Source: JBGSWL01 sp041752455
GTDB taxonomy: Bacteria; Pseudomonadota; Alphaproteobacteria; Rhizobiales; Rhizobiaceae
NCBI GenBank assembly: GCA_041752455.1
Contig: JBGSWL010000028.1
Coordinates: 1 to 32,101 of the forward strand
Reading direction: 5' to 3'
DNA: 32,101 nucleotides
Shown: positions 23,220 to 30,722 of the stretch, in pieces
Position numbering within the stretch: the stretch's first letter is position 1
How the letters are laid out: every line of letters begins with the position of its first letter
Program-made: the position numbers and the translations under genes
The notes under the pieces: generated by a model
The model's input: only the letters and a program-made list of their open reading frames with translations
Databases searched by the model: none
Told to the model about the DNA's origin: nothing

Positions 23220-23678
23220 TCAGCGCCGGTGTCCGAAAGATGGCTGGGCAGACCGTGGCTTGAGCATAGGTTCGCTTGTCGAATTGCCCTGCTTGGCAAG
23301 CCGCTCGGCGGCAAGGCGCGCAAACGCATCCGTGTCATCGGCGCGATAGGCATTGAGTACCTGCGACCGGTGCAGCGACGAGATGCGCGGCATGCCGATG
23401 AACGACACCCCGACTTCGCCGGGCTTGCGCCACCGGATCTCGCAGGGCCATTCCTTGCCGTCGATCGGGATGAGGAGAAAAAACTGGTCGGGCAGAATTG
23501 TGCTGTCGGCGAGGCGTACCCGCGCCCCGGTTTCGCTCATGTCGCGCACCTGGCAACTGATTGAACTGAAGAGGCCATTCCAGGAGGCAAACGCCTCTTT
23601 CAGGACGCGGTTGCGACGGACCGCGCGTTCCGGCTTGTTCGGTTCAGTTGCCGGATCTCCGGCCTTGGTCTCGTTCAT
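23220..23678 (-). CDS. PilZ domain protein (candidate c-di-GMP receptor)
   Basis: A 152-residue soluble protein with one PilZ domain. The N-terminal RAVRR fits the RxxxR motif and is followed by the second element DMSETG (DxSxxG), both expected for cyclic-di-GMP binding; the barrel continues through DQFFLLIPIDGKEWPCEIRWRKPGEVGVSFIG. The tail (about 115-152) is basic and probably disordered. Small PilZ proteins relay c-di-GMP to motility, polysaccharide or pilus systems; no partner is visible next to it. The ATG at 23678 has AGGA eight bases upstream. It lies 153 bp upstream of carB on the same strand, but a carB promoter is visible in between. Confidence 0.87.
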   Translation of the reverse strand: MNETKAGDPATEPNKPERAVRRNRVLKEAFASWNGLFSSISCQVRDMSETGARVRLADSTILPDQFFLLIPIDGKEWPCEIRWRKPGEVGVSFIGMPRISSLHRSQVLNAYRADDTDAFARLAAERLAKQGNSTSEPMLKPRSAQPSFGHRR

Positions 23679-23925
23679 CGACGAATCCTGCCACGCACCA
23701 CACGCTGCATGTTGACCTTACGGAAAACAAGTTAACGTCAACCTATCGACGCACCTTTTCAGCGCTCCGAATTCCATCGGCCTGTGCTTTTCAAGCGGGA
23801 AGCCGACGCTTCGCGAAATACTGCCTTCTGTTGATCGCGCGTGGCTGAAACAAGTTGATCAGCCCGGCGCAATTCGGCAAGTATCCGGCACAGGGCGCCG
23901 ATTGCCGGCCAACAGGAGTATGACC

Positions 23926-24888
23926 ATGCGTTGGGAAGGGCGTCGCCAGAGCGACAATATTCAGGACATGCGCGGATCGCGCTCCCGTGGCACGGGTGGC
24001 GGGTTTCCCGGTAGCGGAAGCCAACGTGTGCGTGTGCCAACCGGCCGGTCTCCTGTCCGCTCCTCCGGTGGCGGATTGTCGGGCATCATCATGCTGGTGG
24101 TGCTGTTTTTCGTGCTGCGCGCCTGCGGCATCGATCCGATGCAAATTCTGGCCGGTGGCGGCGGTGGTGGCATCGGCGGCAATCCGTTCGAGCAGGTTGT
24201 GCCGCGCCAGCAGCAAACGCAGCAAGTGCCGCAATCATCGGCACCGCGCAATGACGAACAGACCCAGTTCATCAGCACGGTCCTTGCCGAGACCGAAGAC
24301 GTCTGGGAAACGATTTTCAGGGAAGCGGGACGCACTTATCCCAAGCCGACGCTCGTGCTGTTTGCCGGACAGGTCCAATCGGCCTGCGGCTATGCCAGCG
24401 CAGCATCTGGCCCATTCTACTGCCCGGCAGACCAGAAAGTTTATATCGACCTGACGTTTTTCGACGAACTGGCGCGGAAATTCGATGCGGCAGGCGATTT
24501 TGCGCAGGCCTACGTGCTCGCGCACGAGGTTGGCCATCACATCCAGAACCTGATCGGCGTGCTCCCGCGGTTCAACGAGATGCGTCGCCGCTTGAGCCAG
24601 GCGGAGCAGAACGCCATGTCGATTCGTGTCGAACTGCAGGCCGACTGTTTTGCCGGCGTCTGGGGACATTTCACCGCGCAGAAGGGTTTGCTGGAGCGCG
24701 GCGATCTGGAAGAAGCGCTCAACGCGGCAACGCAGATCGGCGATGACACCATACAGCGGCGCACGCAGGGTTTCATCGTGCCTGAAAGCTTCAACCACGG
24801 CACGTCCGCCCAACGGCGCGACTGGTTCGGCCGCGGCTTTGAAAGCGGCAACCTGGACTCCTGCGATACCTTCAACGGCCCGGTCTGA
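23926..24888 (+). CDS. YpfJ-family neutral zinc metallopeptidase
   Basis: A 320-residue single-pass membrane protein. A basic, Gly/Arg-rich N-terminus starting MRWEGRRQSDNI is followed by one membrane helix (LSGIIMLVVLFFVLRACG, 51-68), a Gly- and Gln-rich linker, and the peptidase domain from about residue 112. The zinc motif is HEVGHH at 200-205, with the downstream ELQADCFAG supplying the likely third ligand. YpfJ/KPN_02809-type proteins are common in proteobacteria but their substrates are not established. The ATG at 23926 has AGGAG seven bases upstream; the ATG six bases earlier is too close to that site. The active domain is probably periplasmic. Confidence 0.93.
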   Translation: MRWEGRRQSDNIQDMRGSRSRGTGGGFPGSGSQRVRVPTGRSPVRSSGGGLSGIIMLVVLFFVLRACGIDPMQILAGGGGGGIGGNPFEQVVPRQQQTQQVPQSSAPRNDEQTQFISTVLAETEDVWETIFREAGRTYPKPTLVLFAGQVQSACGYASAASGPFYCPADQKVYIDLTFFDELARKFDAAGDFAQAYVLAHEVGHHIQNLIGVLPRFNEMRRRLSQAEQNAMSIRVELQADCFAGVWGHFTAQKGLLERGDLEEALNAATQIGDDTIQRRTQGFIVPESFNHGTSAQRRDWFGRGFESGNLDSCDTFNGPV

Positions 24889-24983
24889 CAGCTCAAGTCA
24901 GGCCTCGCCGCGTCCGCGCCGCATTTGCCAGCCATTGATCTCCGGGAAAGTGGTTTTCATGCCACGTACAAGGGAGATCGCGT

Positions 24984-26741
24984 TTGTCCATTTCAAGAAT
25001 TGCCGGATCCAACCGGCGCAATCGACTGTTCGTCGCCATGCTGGCGACTTCCGTGGTCTGGCCGACGCTTGGCGGCTTGAGCGCGCAGGAAGCAGTCATC
25101 GACTGCACCTTGGCGGAAAATGCCGAAAACGCCGCTTGCGTCACGGCCGTCACGCCGACGCCTGAATCTGCGCCCGAACCAGCTCCCGCTCCGGAACCAG
25201 CGCCTGAACCGGCGCCTGAGCCGGAACCTGCACCCGAGCCCGCTCCGGAGCCAACACCCGAGCCTGTGATCGAACAGGCGCCTGCGGTCGAACAGGCGCC
25301 TGCGGTCGAAGAGGCTCCTGCGGTTGAAGAGGCTCCTGCGGTTGAAGAGGCACCGGTAGTCGAGCCGACCCCTGAGCCCGCTGCGGAGCCAACGCCTGAG
25401 CCGGTGATCGAACAGGCGCCTGTCGTCGAACCTGCGCCGGAAGCAGCGCCTGAAGCTGCGCCTGAAACAGAACCGGCGCCCGAGCCTGTTCCTGCACCGG
25501 CCAGCGAAGTTGCGCCAGTCCCGGAAACCGCACCTGTTCCCGAAGCTGCACCCGTCCCGGAAACCGCACCAGCACCAGAAGCAGCGCCGGTAGTGCCGGC
25601 TCCTGAAACTCCGCCGGTCGTGAACCCGACGACTGATCAGCCCGCAACGGAAGCACCGGCAACGCCGGATGCTGCCGCGACTGTCGCACCTCCTCAGCCG
25701 CTTGCGGCAGATGAAGTGCGCGATGTTTCAGAGGATTCGCCGACGGTCGTCGTGCCCGACGAGATCACCCCTGAGCAGCGCGCCCGTATCGATGACGAAG
25801 AGCGGGAGCGCCGAGAGGACGCCCGTCGCCGCCGTGGTGAATTGCTCGGTGCTGCCGCTGTCGGCGTTGCCGTCGGCGCACTGATCCCGCTGCTTGGCGG
25901 CACGGTTGTCGAAGACCAGGGTGACCGGATCATTGTCGAGCGCGATGGCGAATATCTGGTTCGCCGCGACGAAAGCAGCCTGCTGCGTGATGGTGACGTC
26001 GAAGTGACGGTCCGCCGTCTCAACCGCGGGTTTGTCGAGGAGACAGTGACCCGTCGCAATGGCGCGCGCATCATCACGGTGAAGGATCCGGGTGGTTCGG
26101 TGGTTTCGCGTGTCCGGGTCGCACCGGATGGACGTGAGGTCTACCTGTTCGATCGCGAGGACCCGTTCGAAGCCCGCCAGCGCATCGACTATGATCGACG
26201 CCTGCCGCCGCTTCGCCTGCGGATCACGCAGGAGGAGTATATCGTCCCGGCCGGACGGGCTGACTACGAGCTCGTCAACCGGACGTTCCTGGCACCACCG
26301 GTCGAAGCGATCGAGGAACGCTACACCCTCGGCGCCATTCGCGAGAGCGAACGTCTCCGCTCGATGGTCCGTCGCGTCGATCTCGACACGATCACCTTCG
26401 AGAGTGGCAGCGCCCTTGTGTCCGAAAGCCAGGTACAGCAGCTCGCTGTCATCGCCCAGGCGGTCAATGCCGCCATCGAGCGTGACCCGGGCAGCCTGTT
26501 CCTCTTTGAAGGACATACCGATGCTGTCGGCAGCGAGATCTACAACCTCGCACTGTCTGACCGCCGGGCCGAAACCGTCGCGCGCATCCTGACGCAGCGC
26601 TACGGCGTGCCGCCGGAAAACCTTGTCGTTGAAGGCTACGGGGAGCAGTTCCTCAAGGTCAACACACAGGGCGACGAACGCCAGAACCGCCGCGTGACTC
26701 TTCGCAACATCACGCCACTGGTCCAGGCGACCGGAAACTGA
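24984..26741 (+). CDS. OmpA-domain envelope protein with long Pro/Glu/Ala repeat region
   Basis: A 585-residue envelope protein. The TTG at 24984 is the likely start: AGGGAG lies seven bases upstream and a signal peptide follows (RLFVAMLATSVVWPTLGGLSAQ). Residues about 57-245 are an extended Pro/Glu/Ala stretch. A charged helix (TPEQRARIDDEERERREDARRRR), a hydrophobic segment (LLGAAAVGVAVGALIPLLGG), and a repetitive beta-rich central part (DRIIVERDGEYLVRRDES, VEVTVRRLNRGFVEETVTRRNG) follow. The C-terminal OmpA-like peptidoglycan-binding domain has FESGSALVSESQ, FEGHTDAVGSEIYNLALSDRRAETVARIL and a terminal NRRV. The Pro-rich part may span the periplasm or wall. A strong terminator follows. Confidence 0.88.
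   Translation: MSISRIAGSNRRNRLFVAMLATSVVWPTLGGLSAQEAVIDCTLAENAENAACVTAVTPTPESAPEPAPAPEPAPEPAPEPEPAPEPAPEPTPEPVIEQAPAVEQAPAVEEAPAVEEAPAVEEAPVVEPTPEPAAEPTPEPVIEQAPVVEPAPEAAPEAAPETEPAPEPVPAPASEVAPVPETAPVPEAAPVPETAPAPEAAPVVPAPETPPVVNPTTDQPATEAPATPDAAATVAPPQPLAADEVRDVSEDSPTVVVPDEITPEQRARIDDEERERREDARRRRGELLGAAAVGVAVGALIPLLGGTVVEDQGDRIIVERDGEYLVRRDESSLLRDGDVEVTVRRLNRGFVEETVTRRNGARIITVKDPGGSVVSRVRVAPDGREVYLFDREDPFEARQRIDYDRRLPPLRLRITQEEYIVPAGRADYELVNRTFLAPPVEAIEERYTLGAIRESERLRSMVRRVDLDTITFESGSALVSESQVQQLAVIAQAVNAAIERDPGSLFLFEGHTDAVGSEIYNLALSDRRAETVARILTQRYGVPPENLVVEGYGEQFLKVNTQGDERQNRRVTLRNITPLVQATGN
25266..25373 (+). repeat. 18-bp in-frame tandem repeat inside the OmpA-domain gene
   Basis: About six consecutive 18-base units encode variants of A-V-E-(Q/E)-A-P; the central three or four units differ by only one to three bases. 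As 18 is a multiple of three, gain or loss of units would change only the length of the Pro/Glu/Ala region. Confidence 0.8.
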
Positions 26742-26761
26742 CAACACCTGATTGAAGCGAG

Positions 26762-26791
26762 GCGGGCCGGAAACGGCCCGCTTCTTTTTTT
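26762..26791 (+). terminator. intrinsic terminator of the OmpA-domain gene
   Basis: GCGGGCCG-GAAA-CGGCCCGC forms a perfect 8-bp stem with a GNRA-type loop, followed by TTCTTTTTTT, 21 bases behind the stop. It points in plus direction; convergent carA ends eight bases further on. Confidence 0.93.
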
Positions 26792-26798
26792 GCCGCGT

Positions 26799-28031
26799 CT
26801 AGCGCTCGGCAACCAAGGGCTCGCCGCGCCGTTGCCGGATCAGGTTGTAGAATCGCCTGAAGAGGTAGTGCGAGTCCTGCGGGCCGGGCGAAGCTTCAGG
26901 ATGATGCTGGACCGAAAACACCGGCTTGCCATCGACCGCAAGGCCACAGTTGGAACCATCGAACAGCGACACATGGGTTTCGGTGACGCCGGCGGGAAGC
27001 GTTGTCGCATCCACCGCAAAGCCGTGGTTCATCGAAACGATCTCGACCTTGCCGGTGGTGTGGTCCTTGACCGGGTGGTTGGCGCCATGGTGGCCCTGAT
27101 GCATCTTGATGGTGTTGGCGCCAAGCGCCAGCGCCAGCATCTGATGGCCAAGGCAGATGCCGAACAGCGGCACGCCGGTTTCGATCAGGTCGGAAATGAC
27201 GGGGACCGCATAAGCGCCTGTCGCCGCCGGATCGCCCGGACCATTCGACAGGAACACCCCGTCGGGCTGATGCGCCATGACGTCTGCAGCGGTTGCCGTC
27301 GCAGGAAGCACGGTGACGCGCGCGCCGAGCCCGGCCATCAGCCGCAGGATGTTACGCTTGACGCCATAATCCAGCGCAACGATGTGGATGTCGGAAGCAG
27401 TGTTCTCGCCGTAGCCTTCATCCCACACCCAGGGCGTCTCGCTCCATTGGCTGGTCTGGCCGGAAGTGACCTTGATGGCGAGATCGAGCCCTTCGAGGCC
27501 GCTCCACGCTGCCGCCCGCGCCTTCAGGGCTGGCAGATCGAAATTCCCGGACGGGTCATGGGCGATCACGGCATTGGGCACGCCATGGGCGCGGATGTGG
27601 GCGGTCAGCGCCCGCGTATCGATGCCGGCCATGGCAATGATGCCGCGTGCCTTCAGCCAATCGTTGAGCGGATGCATCTGGCGATAATTCGAGGGCGACG
27701 TGATCGGCGCCTTGAACACCGCGCCGACCGCACCGTGCCGCGCTGCCGGCGTCAGGTCCTCGATGTCTTCATCATTGGTTCCGACATTGCCGATATGCGG
27801 AAACGTGAAGGTGACGATCTGCCCGGTGTAGGACGGATCGGTCAGGATTTCCTGGTATCCCGACAGCGCAGTGTTGAAGCAGACTTCGGCTTCCACGGCG
27901 CCGGTTGCGCCAAGGCCCTGTCCGTAAAGGACCGTGCCGTCGGCAAGCACCAGAACGGCGGTCGAAACCGTCTCGCCCCACGGCTCGGGTGCAGTGGTCG
28001 GGGCGTGCGGCAAGGATTGCTGGTCGATCAT
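26799..28031 (-). CDS. carA: carbamoyl-phosphate synthase small subunit (glutaminase)
   Basis: A 410-residue glutamine amidotransferase that feeds ammonia to CarB. The N-terminal CPSase small-subunit domain contains EVCFNTALSGYQEILTDPSYTGQIVTFTFPHIGN. The class I glutaminase domain starts at about 215 (IVALDYGVKRNILR), has the nucleophile Cys293 in GICLGHQMLALALG, and ends with the catalytic His/Glu in QHHPEASPGP. The ATG at 28031 gives the normal length; the open frame upstream of it is leader without family sequence. No strong ribosome site is seen. It converges with the OmpA-domain gene and is divergent from the GatB/YqeY gene. The leader carries alternating repeats. Confidence 0.96.
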   Translation of the reverse strand: MIDQQSLPHAPTTAPEPWGETVSTAVLVLADGTVLYGQGLGATGAVEAEVCFNTALSGYQEILTDPSYTGQIVTFTFPHIGNVGTNDEDIEDLTPAARHGAVGAVFKAPITSPSNYRQMHPLNDWLKARGIIAMAGIDTRALTAHIRAHGVPNAVIAHDPSGNFDLPALKARAAAWSGLEGLDLAIKVTSGQTSQWSETPWVWDEGYGENTASDIHIVALDYGVKRNILRLMAGLGARVTVLPATATAADVMAHQPDGVFLSNGPGDPAATGAYAVPVISDLIETGVPLFGICLGHQMLALALGANTIKMHQGHHGANHPVKDHTTGKVEIVSMNHGFAVDATTLPAGVTETHVSLFDGSNCGLAVDGKPVFSVQHHPEASPGPQDSHYLFRRFYNLIRQRRGEPLVAER

Positions 28032-28119
28032 GATGGCAGCGCTCGTCTCATGCAGGAGGATGTGCTTTTGCAGATGATGCTTTGATTTCTGAACGCAAAA
28101 CACCATATGGGCTGCGAAA

Positions 28120-28154
28120 GCAACCATACGCACAGGTTGCAAGCAACCGGTTGC
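28120..28154. promoter_or_regulatory. alternating GCAACC/GGTTGC repeats upstream of carA
   Basis: Four 6-base elements occur in alternating orientation on the plus strand: GCAACC (28120), GGTTGC (28135), GCAACC (28143) and GGTTGC (28149), the last two forming the perfect palindrome GCAACCGGTTGC. In a carA transcript they could pair in mutually exclusive hairpins; as DNA they could bind a dimeric regulator. The 293-bp region 28032-28324 otherwise shows no gene. Confidence 0.45.
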
Positions 28155-28324
28155 AGGCGCCAAGAGCGCGGTAACTGTGCGTTGCAGCAAAAATGGCAGG
28201 CGATTTCTCCAAGTTGTGAAAAATTCAAAATTGGCAATCTAATCAACATGTTGATGCAAACCCCGGCACTTGCATGGGCGATCGAAGGTCGCTACATTTC
28301 AGGGATCGGCGTCAGGAGTGCAAA

Positions 28325-28777
28325 ATGCGCGATGCAATTCAGGCAGCGCTGAAGGAAGCCCAGAAATCAGAGGACAAATGTCGCATCTCCACCCTGCGCC
28401 TCGTCTGCGCTGCGGTGAAGGACCGGGACATGGCCAATCGGACAGCCGGCAAGGACCCGGTCACCGATCAGGACATCCTTGACATTCTGGGCAAGATGGT
28501 TCGCCAGCGCGAGGAGACCGCCGAGACCTATGAGCAGGCCGGCCGGCTCGAACTAGCGCAGCAGGAACGCTCGGAAATAAAGGTTATTTCCGACTTCCTG
28601 CCGGCAAAACTGGGCGAAGACGAAGTCCGGCAGGCCTGCGCCGAGGTGGTGCGCAAGACCGGCGCCGACGGACTGCGCGATGTCGGCAAATGCATGGCCA
28701 AGCTCAAGCAGGAGTTTCCCGGCCAGATGGATTTCACCAAGGCGTCGGGCATCGTGCGCGGCATGCTGCGCGAGTGA
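28325..28777 (+). CDS. GatB/YqeY domain protein
   Basis: A 150-residue soluble helical protein of the YqeY family, related to the C-terminal tRNA-binding tail domain of GatB. It starts MRDAIQAALKEAQKSEDKCRISTLRLVCAAVKDRD, contains the family segment ILGKMVRQREETAETYEQAGRLELAQQERSEIKVISDFLP, and ends in the small helical domain DVGKCMAKLKQEFPGQMDFTKASGIVRGML. The exact function is unsettled; a link to tRNA-dependent amidation or translation is assumed from homology. The ATG at 28325 has AGGAG six bases upstream. In rhizobia this gene lies between carA and dnaG; here lrgB, lrgA and ialB separate it from dnaG. Confidence 0.93.
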   Translation: MRDAIQAALKEAQKSEDKCRISTLRLVCAAVKDRDMANRTAGKDPVTDQDILDILGKMVRQREETAETYEQAGRLELAQQERSEIKVISDFLPAKLGEDEVRQACAEVVRKTGADGLRDVGKCMAKLKQEFPGQMDFTKASGIVRGMLRE

Positions 28778-28795
28778 CGTCGGCGCGCTTTCCGC

Positions 28796-29521
28796 TCACC
28801 CGGCAAAGAATCGCCAGACCAGCGGCAGGAAGATCGCGGTCGCAAGGGCATTGAGCCCCATCGCAAGTCCTGCGAATGCCCCCGCCAGATCATTGACCTG
28901 AAGGGCCCGCGCCGTGCCGATGCCATGGGCGGCGGTGCCCATGGCAAAGCCGCGCGCTGCCCAGTCCTTCACGCCGACAAGGTTCAGCACCATCGGCCCG
29001 AGCGCAGCGCCGATGATCCCGGTCATGATGACCAGCACGGCCGTCAGCGACGGCAGGCCGCCAAGCTGTTCGGTGATGCCCATGGCAATCGGTGCCGTCA
29101 CCGATTTTGGCGCCAAGGAAAGGATCATGTCTCGTGAAGCGCCGGTGATCCACGCGATCGCAATTGCCGACCCCGCCGCAAATGCCGAGCCGCAGAACAG
29201 GCTTGCCGCGATGGCCGCCGCATTGCGCCGCACCCGCGCAAACTGCCGGTAAAGCGGGATCGCAAGGCACACCGTGGCCGGGCCGAGCAGGAAGTGCACG
29301 AACTGCGCGCCTTCGAAGAATGTGTCGTAGGGCGTTTCGGTGACGTAGAGAAAACCGACCAGCAGCACCACGGCGATCATCACCGGGTTGAGGATCGCGT
29401 TGCGGTTGGCCGCGCGGTAAATCCGGTCGCCGATCTGGTAGGCGATCAGCACCAGTGTCAGGTGCAACAGCGGCGTTGCCGACAGGTAGACCCAGACATC
29501 GCGAAGGCTCTGGTCATTCAT
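28796..29521 (-). CDS. lrgB: LrgB/CidB family membrane protein
   Basis: A 241-residue membrane protein with about seven hydrophobic segments. Family-typical stretches are NPVMIAVVLLVGFLYV, FLLGPATVCLAIPLYRQ, LAPKSVTAPIAMGITEQLGG and GTAAHGIGTARALQ. LrgB works with LrgA; the pair was described in Gram-positives as modulating murein hydrolase activity and autolysis, and related pairs (PftAB, YohK/YohJ, plant PLGG1) transport small organic acids such as pyruvate or glycolate. A transport role fits a bacterium like this at least as well. It overlaps lrgA by eight bases, and its stop lies 18 bp from that of the convergent GatB/YqeY gene. Confidence 0.93.
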   Translation of the reverse strand: MNDQSLRDVWVYLSATPLLHLTLVLIAYQIGDRIYRAANRNAILNPVMIAVVLLVGFLYVTETPYDTFFEGAQFVHFLLGPATVCLAIPLYRQFARVRRNAAAIAASLFCGSAFAAGSAIAIAWITGASRDMILSLAPKSVTAPIAMGITEQLGGLPSLTAVLVIMTGIIGAALGPMVLNLVGVKDWAARGFAMGTAAHGIGTARALQVNDLAGAFAGLAMGLNALATAIFLPLVWRFFAG

Positions 29522-29876
29522 CGGTTGCGGCCGCCTTGTCGGTGTGCGCGGTCATCGCCTGCATCAGAAGGCCGGTGACGGCGACCGCGCCCAAGGTCGA
29601 GGCAACAAGCGCGAGCCCGACCGGCAGGAGATCGTTCCGGATCAGCACCAGGTGCGTGATGATGCCGGTGCCTGCCGGAACGAACAGCAGCGACAGGTTG
29701 GAAAGCAGTGCGCCGGAGACCGTCGACAACTCCTCCGGCACTTTCCCGCGAACCGCCAGGATGACCAGCATCATCACCATGCCGGCCACCGGGCCGGGCA
29801 GCGGCATGCCGGTTGCCGCCACCAACGTTTCGCCGGCAAGCTGGCAGGAAAAGACGACGGTCAGCCAGCCGAGCAT
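29514..29876 (-). CDS. lrgA: LrgA/CidA family membrane protein
   Basis: A 120-residue protein with four hydrophobic segments, the holin-like layout of the CidA/LrgA family. It shows the conserved early FSCQLAGETLVAATGMPLPGPVAGMVMML and LLSNLSLLFVPAGTGIITH. It is translated first of the pair and overlaps lrgB by eight bases, so the two proteins are probably made in a fixed ratio. No LytSR-type two-component system is adjacent, unlike in Staphylococcus. Start ATG at 29876; the 120-bp gap upstream should contain its promoter. Confidence 0.92.
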   Translation of the reverse strand: MLGWLTVVFSCQLAGETLVAATGMPLPGPVAGMVMMLVILAVRGKVPEELSTVSGALLSNLSLLFVPAGTGIITHLVLIRNDLLPVGLALVASTLGAVAVTGLLMQAMTAHTDKAAATDE

Positions 29877-29996
29877 GATGGGCGCCTTGTGTGGTTCCGC
29901 CGGCGCGCAACTCGCCCGGACTGGTCGGGCGCACTATCCGCGACGGCAGGAAGGTTTGTCCACCCTCAAGCCTTCACGCGCAGGCAACCCGCAGCT

Positions 29997-30593
29997 TCAG
30001 AGAAGGTCGCGCGATTTGGCCTGCTCGAGCATGTCTGCGATCGCGTCGGCGAGTTTGCCGGACTCCCAACGCAGGTTCCACGCGCGCCCGATCTTGTCGG
30101 TGAAGTCGAGGGCAAAGGTGATCGACTCCGCCGGCTGGCCGATGACGGCGGCAACGTCCGCAGCCTGCGGGCCGAGCAACACGCAGCGTGTGCCACCGAT
30201 ACAGGCGCCCGTGTCAAAGGACCACGTGGGCTTCCCGTCCACCTCGATGCGGAAGCCGTCCGGCGAAAATGTCGTGCCCTGCTCGAAACTGTACTCGTGT
30301 TTCACGCCGCCGTTGTCCGTGTCTGGCTGGACGAAGGCAAACGCAGCGCCGAAATTCGGGCGCGGGCTGAAGACTTCGACGTAGCGGACATAGCATCGCT
30401 GCTCGAGATTCTCCCCGGTTTTGCGCTCGTCGCAGATCGTCTCCCACAAACCGTAGGGCTCGAAATGCGTGACCTTCCATTCACCAGGGGTGTCATTGCC
30501 CGCACGATCCTGCGCAAGGGCTTGGCCGGGAAAGGCGAGTGCGCCGACAAGCGCGAGTATGACGAATTGAAGCTTTGGCACGGAAACCCCCAT
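29997..30593 (-). CDS. ialB: invasion-associated locus B (IalB) family protein
   Basis: A 198-residue exported protein. The signal peptide (LQFVILALVGALAFPGQALA, cleavage after about residue 27) is followed by an IalB domain starting GEWKVTHFEPYGLWETICDERKTGENLEQRCYVRYVEV and including ACIGGTRCVLLGP. The cysteines fall in two close pairs that could form disulfides. IalB was named in Bartonella for a role in erythrocyte invasion, but the family is widespread in free-living rhizobia, where its role is unknown, so no virulence is implied. The ATG at 30593 lacks a clear ribosome site; the GTG four codons later (30581) has GGGGG upstream and may be the true start. dnaG diverges from it. Confidence 0.88.
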   Translation of the reverse strand: MGVSVPKLQFVILALVGALAFPGQALAQDRAGNDTPGEWKVTHFEPYGLWETICDERKTGENLEQRCYVRYVEVFSPRPNFGAAFAFVQPDTDNGGVKHEYSFEQGTTFSPDGFRIEVDGKPTWSFDTGACIGGTRCVLLGPQAADVAAVIGQPAESITFALDFTDKIGRAWNLRWESGKLADAIADMLEQAKSRDLL

Positions 30594-30722
30594 ATGCGAT
30601 GATGGTTCGACGTTGGCCGATGGGACGTCCGCGTGCCACTCACGCCTTTTCACATTTTCGAAGGCTGACGCCGGGTCACAATTTGCTTGACCGGAAGGCA
30701 GGCCGGGGGGTTCAACGGAACG

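Noticed and set aside
25266..25373. Direct repeats as a possible CRISPR array
   Set aside because: Units are 18 bases, contiguous without spacers, in frame, and inside a coding region.
25150..25689. Minus-strand frame of 179 codons rich in Gln, Ala and Pro
   Set aside because: Mirror image of the Pro/Glu/Ala repeats of the OmpA-domain gene; no start signal or independent features.
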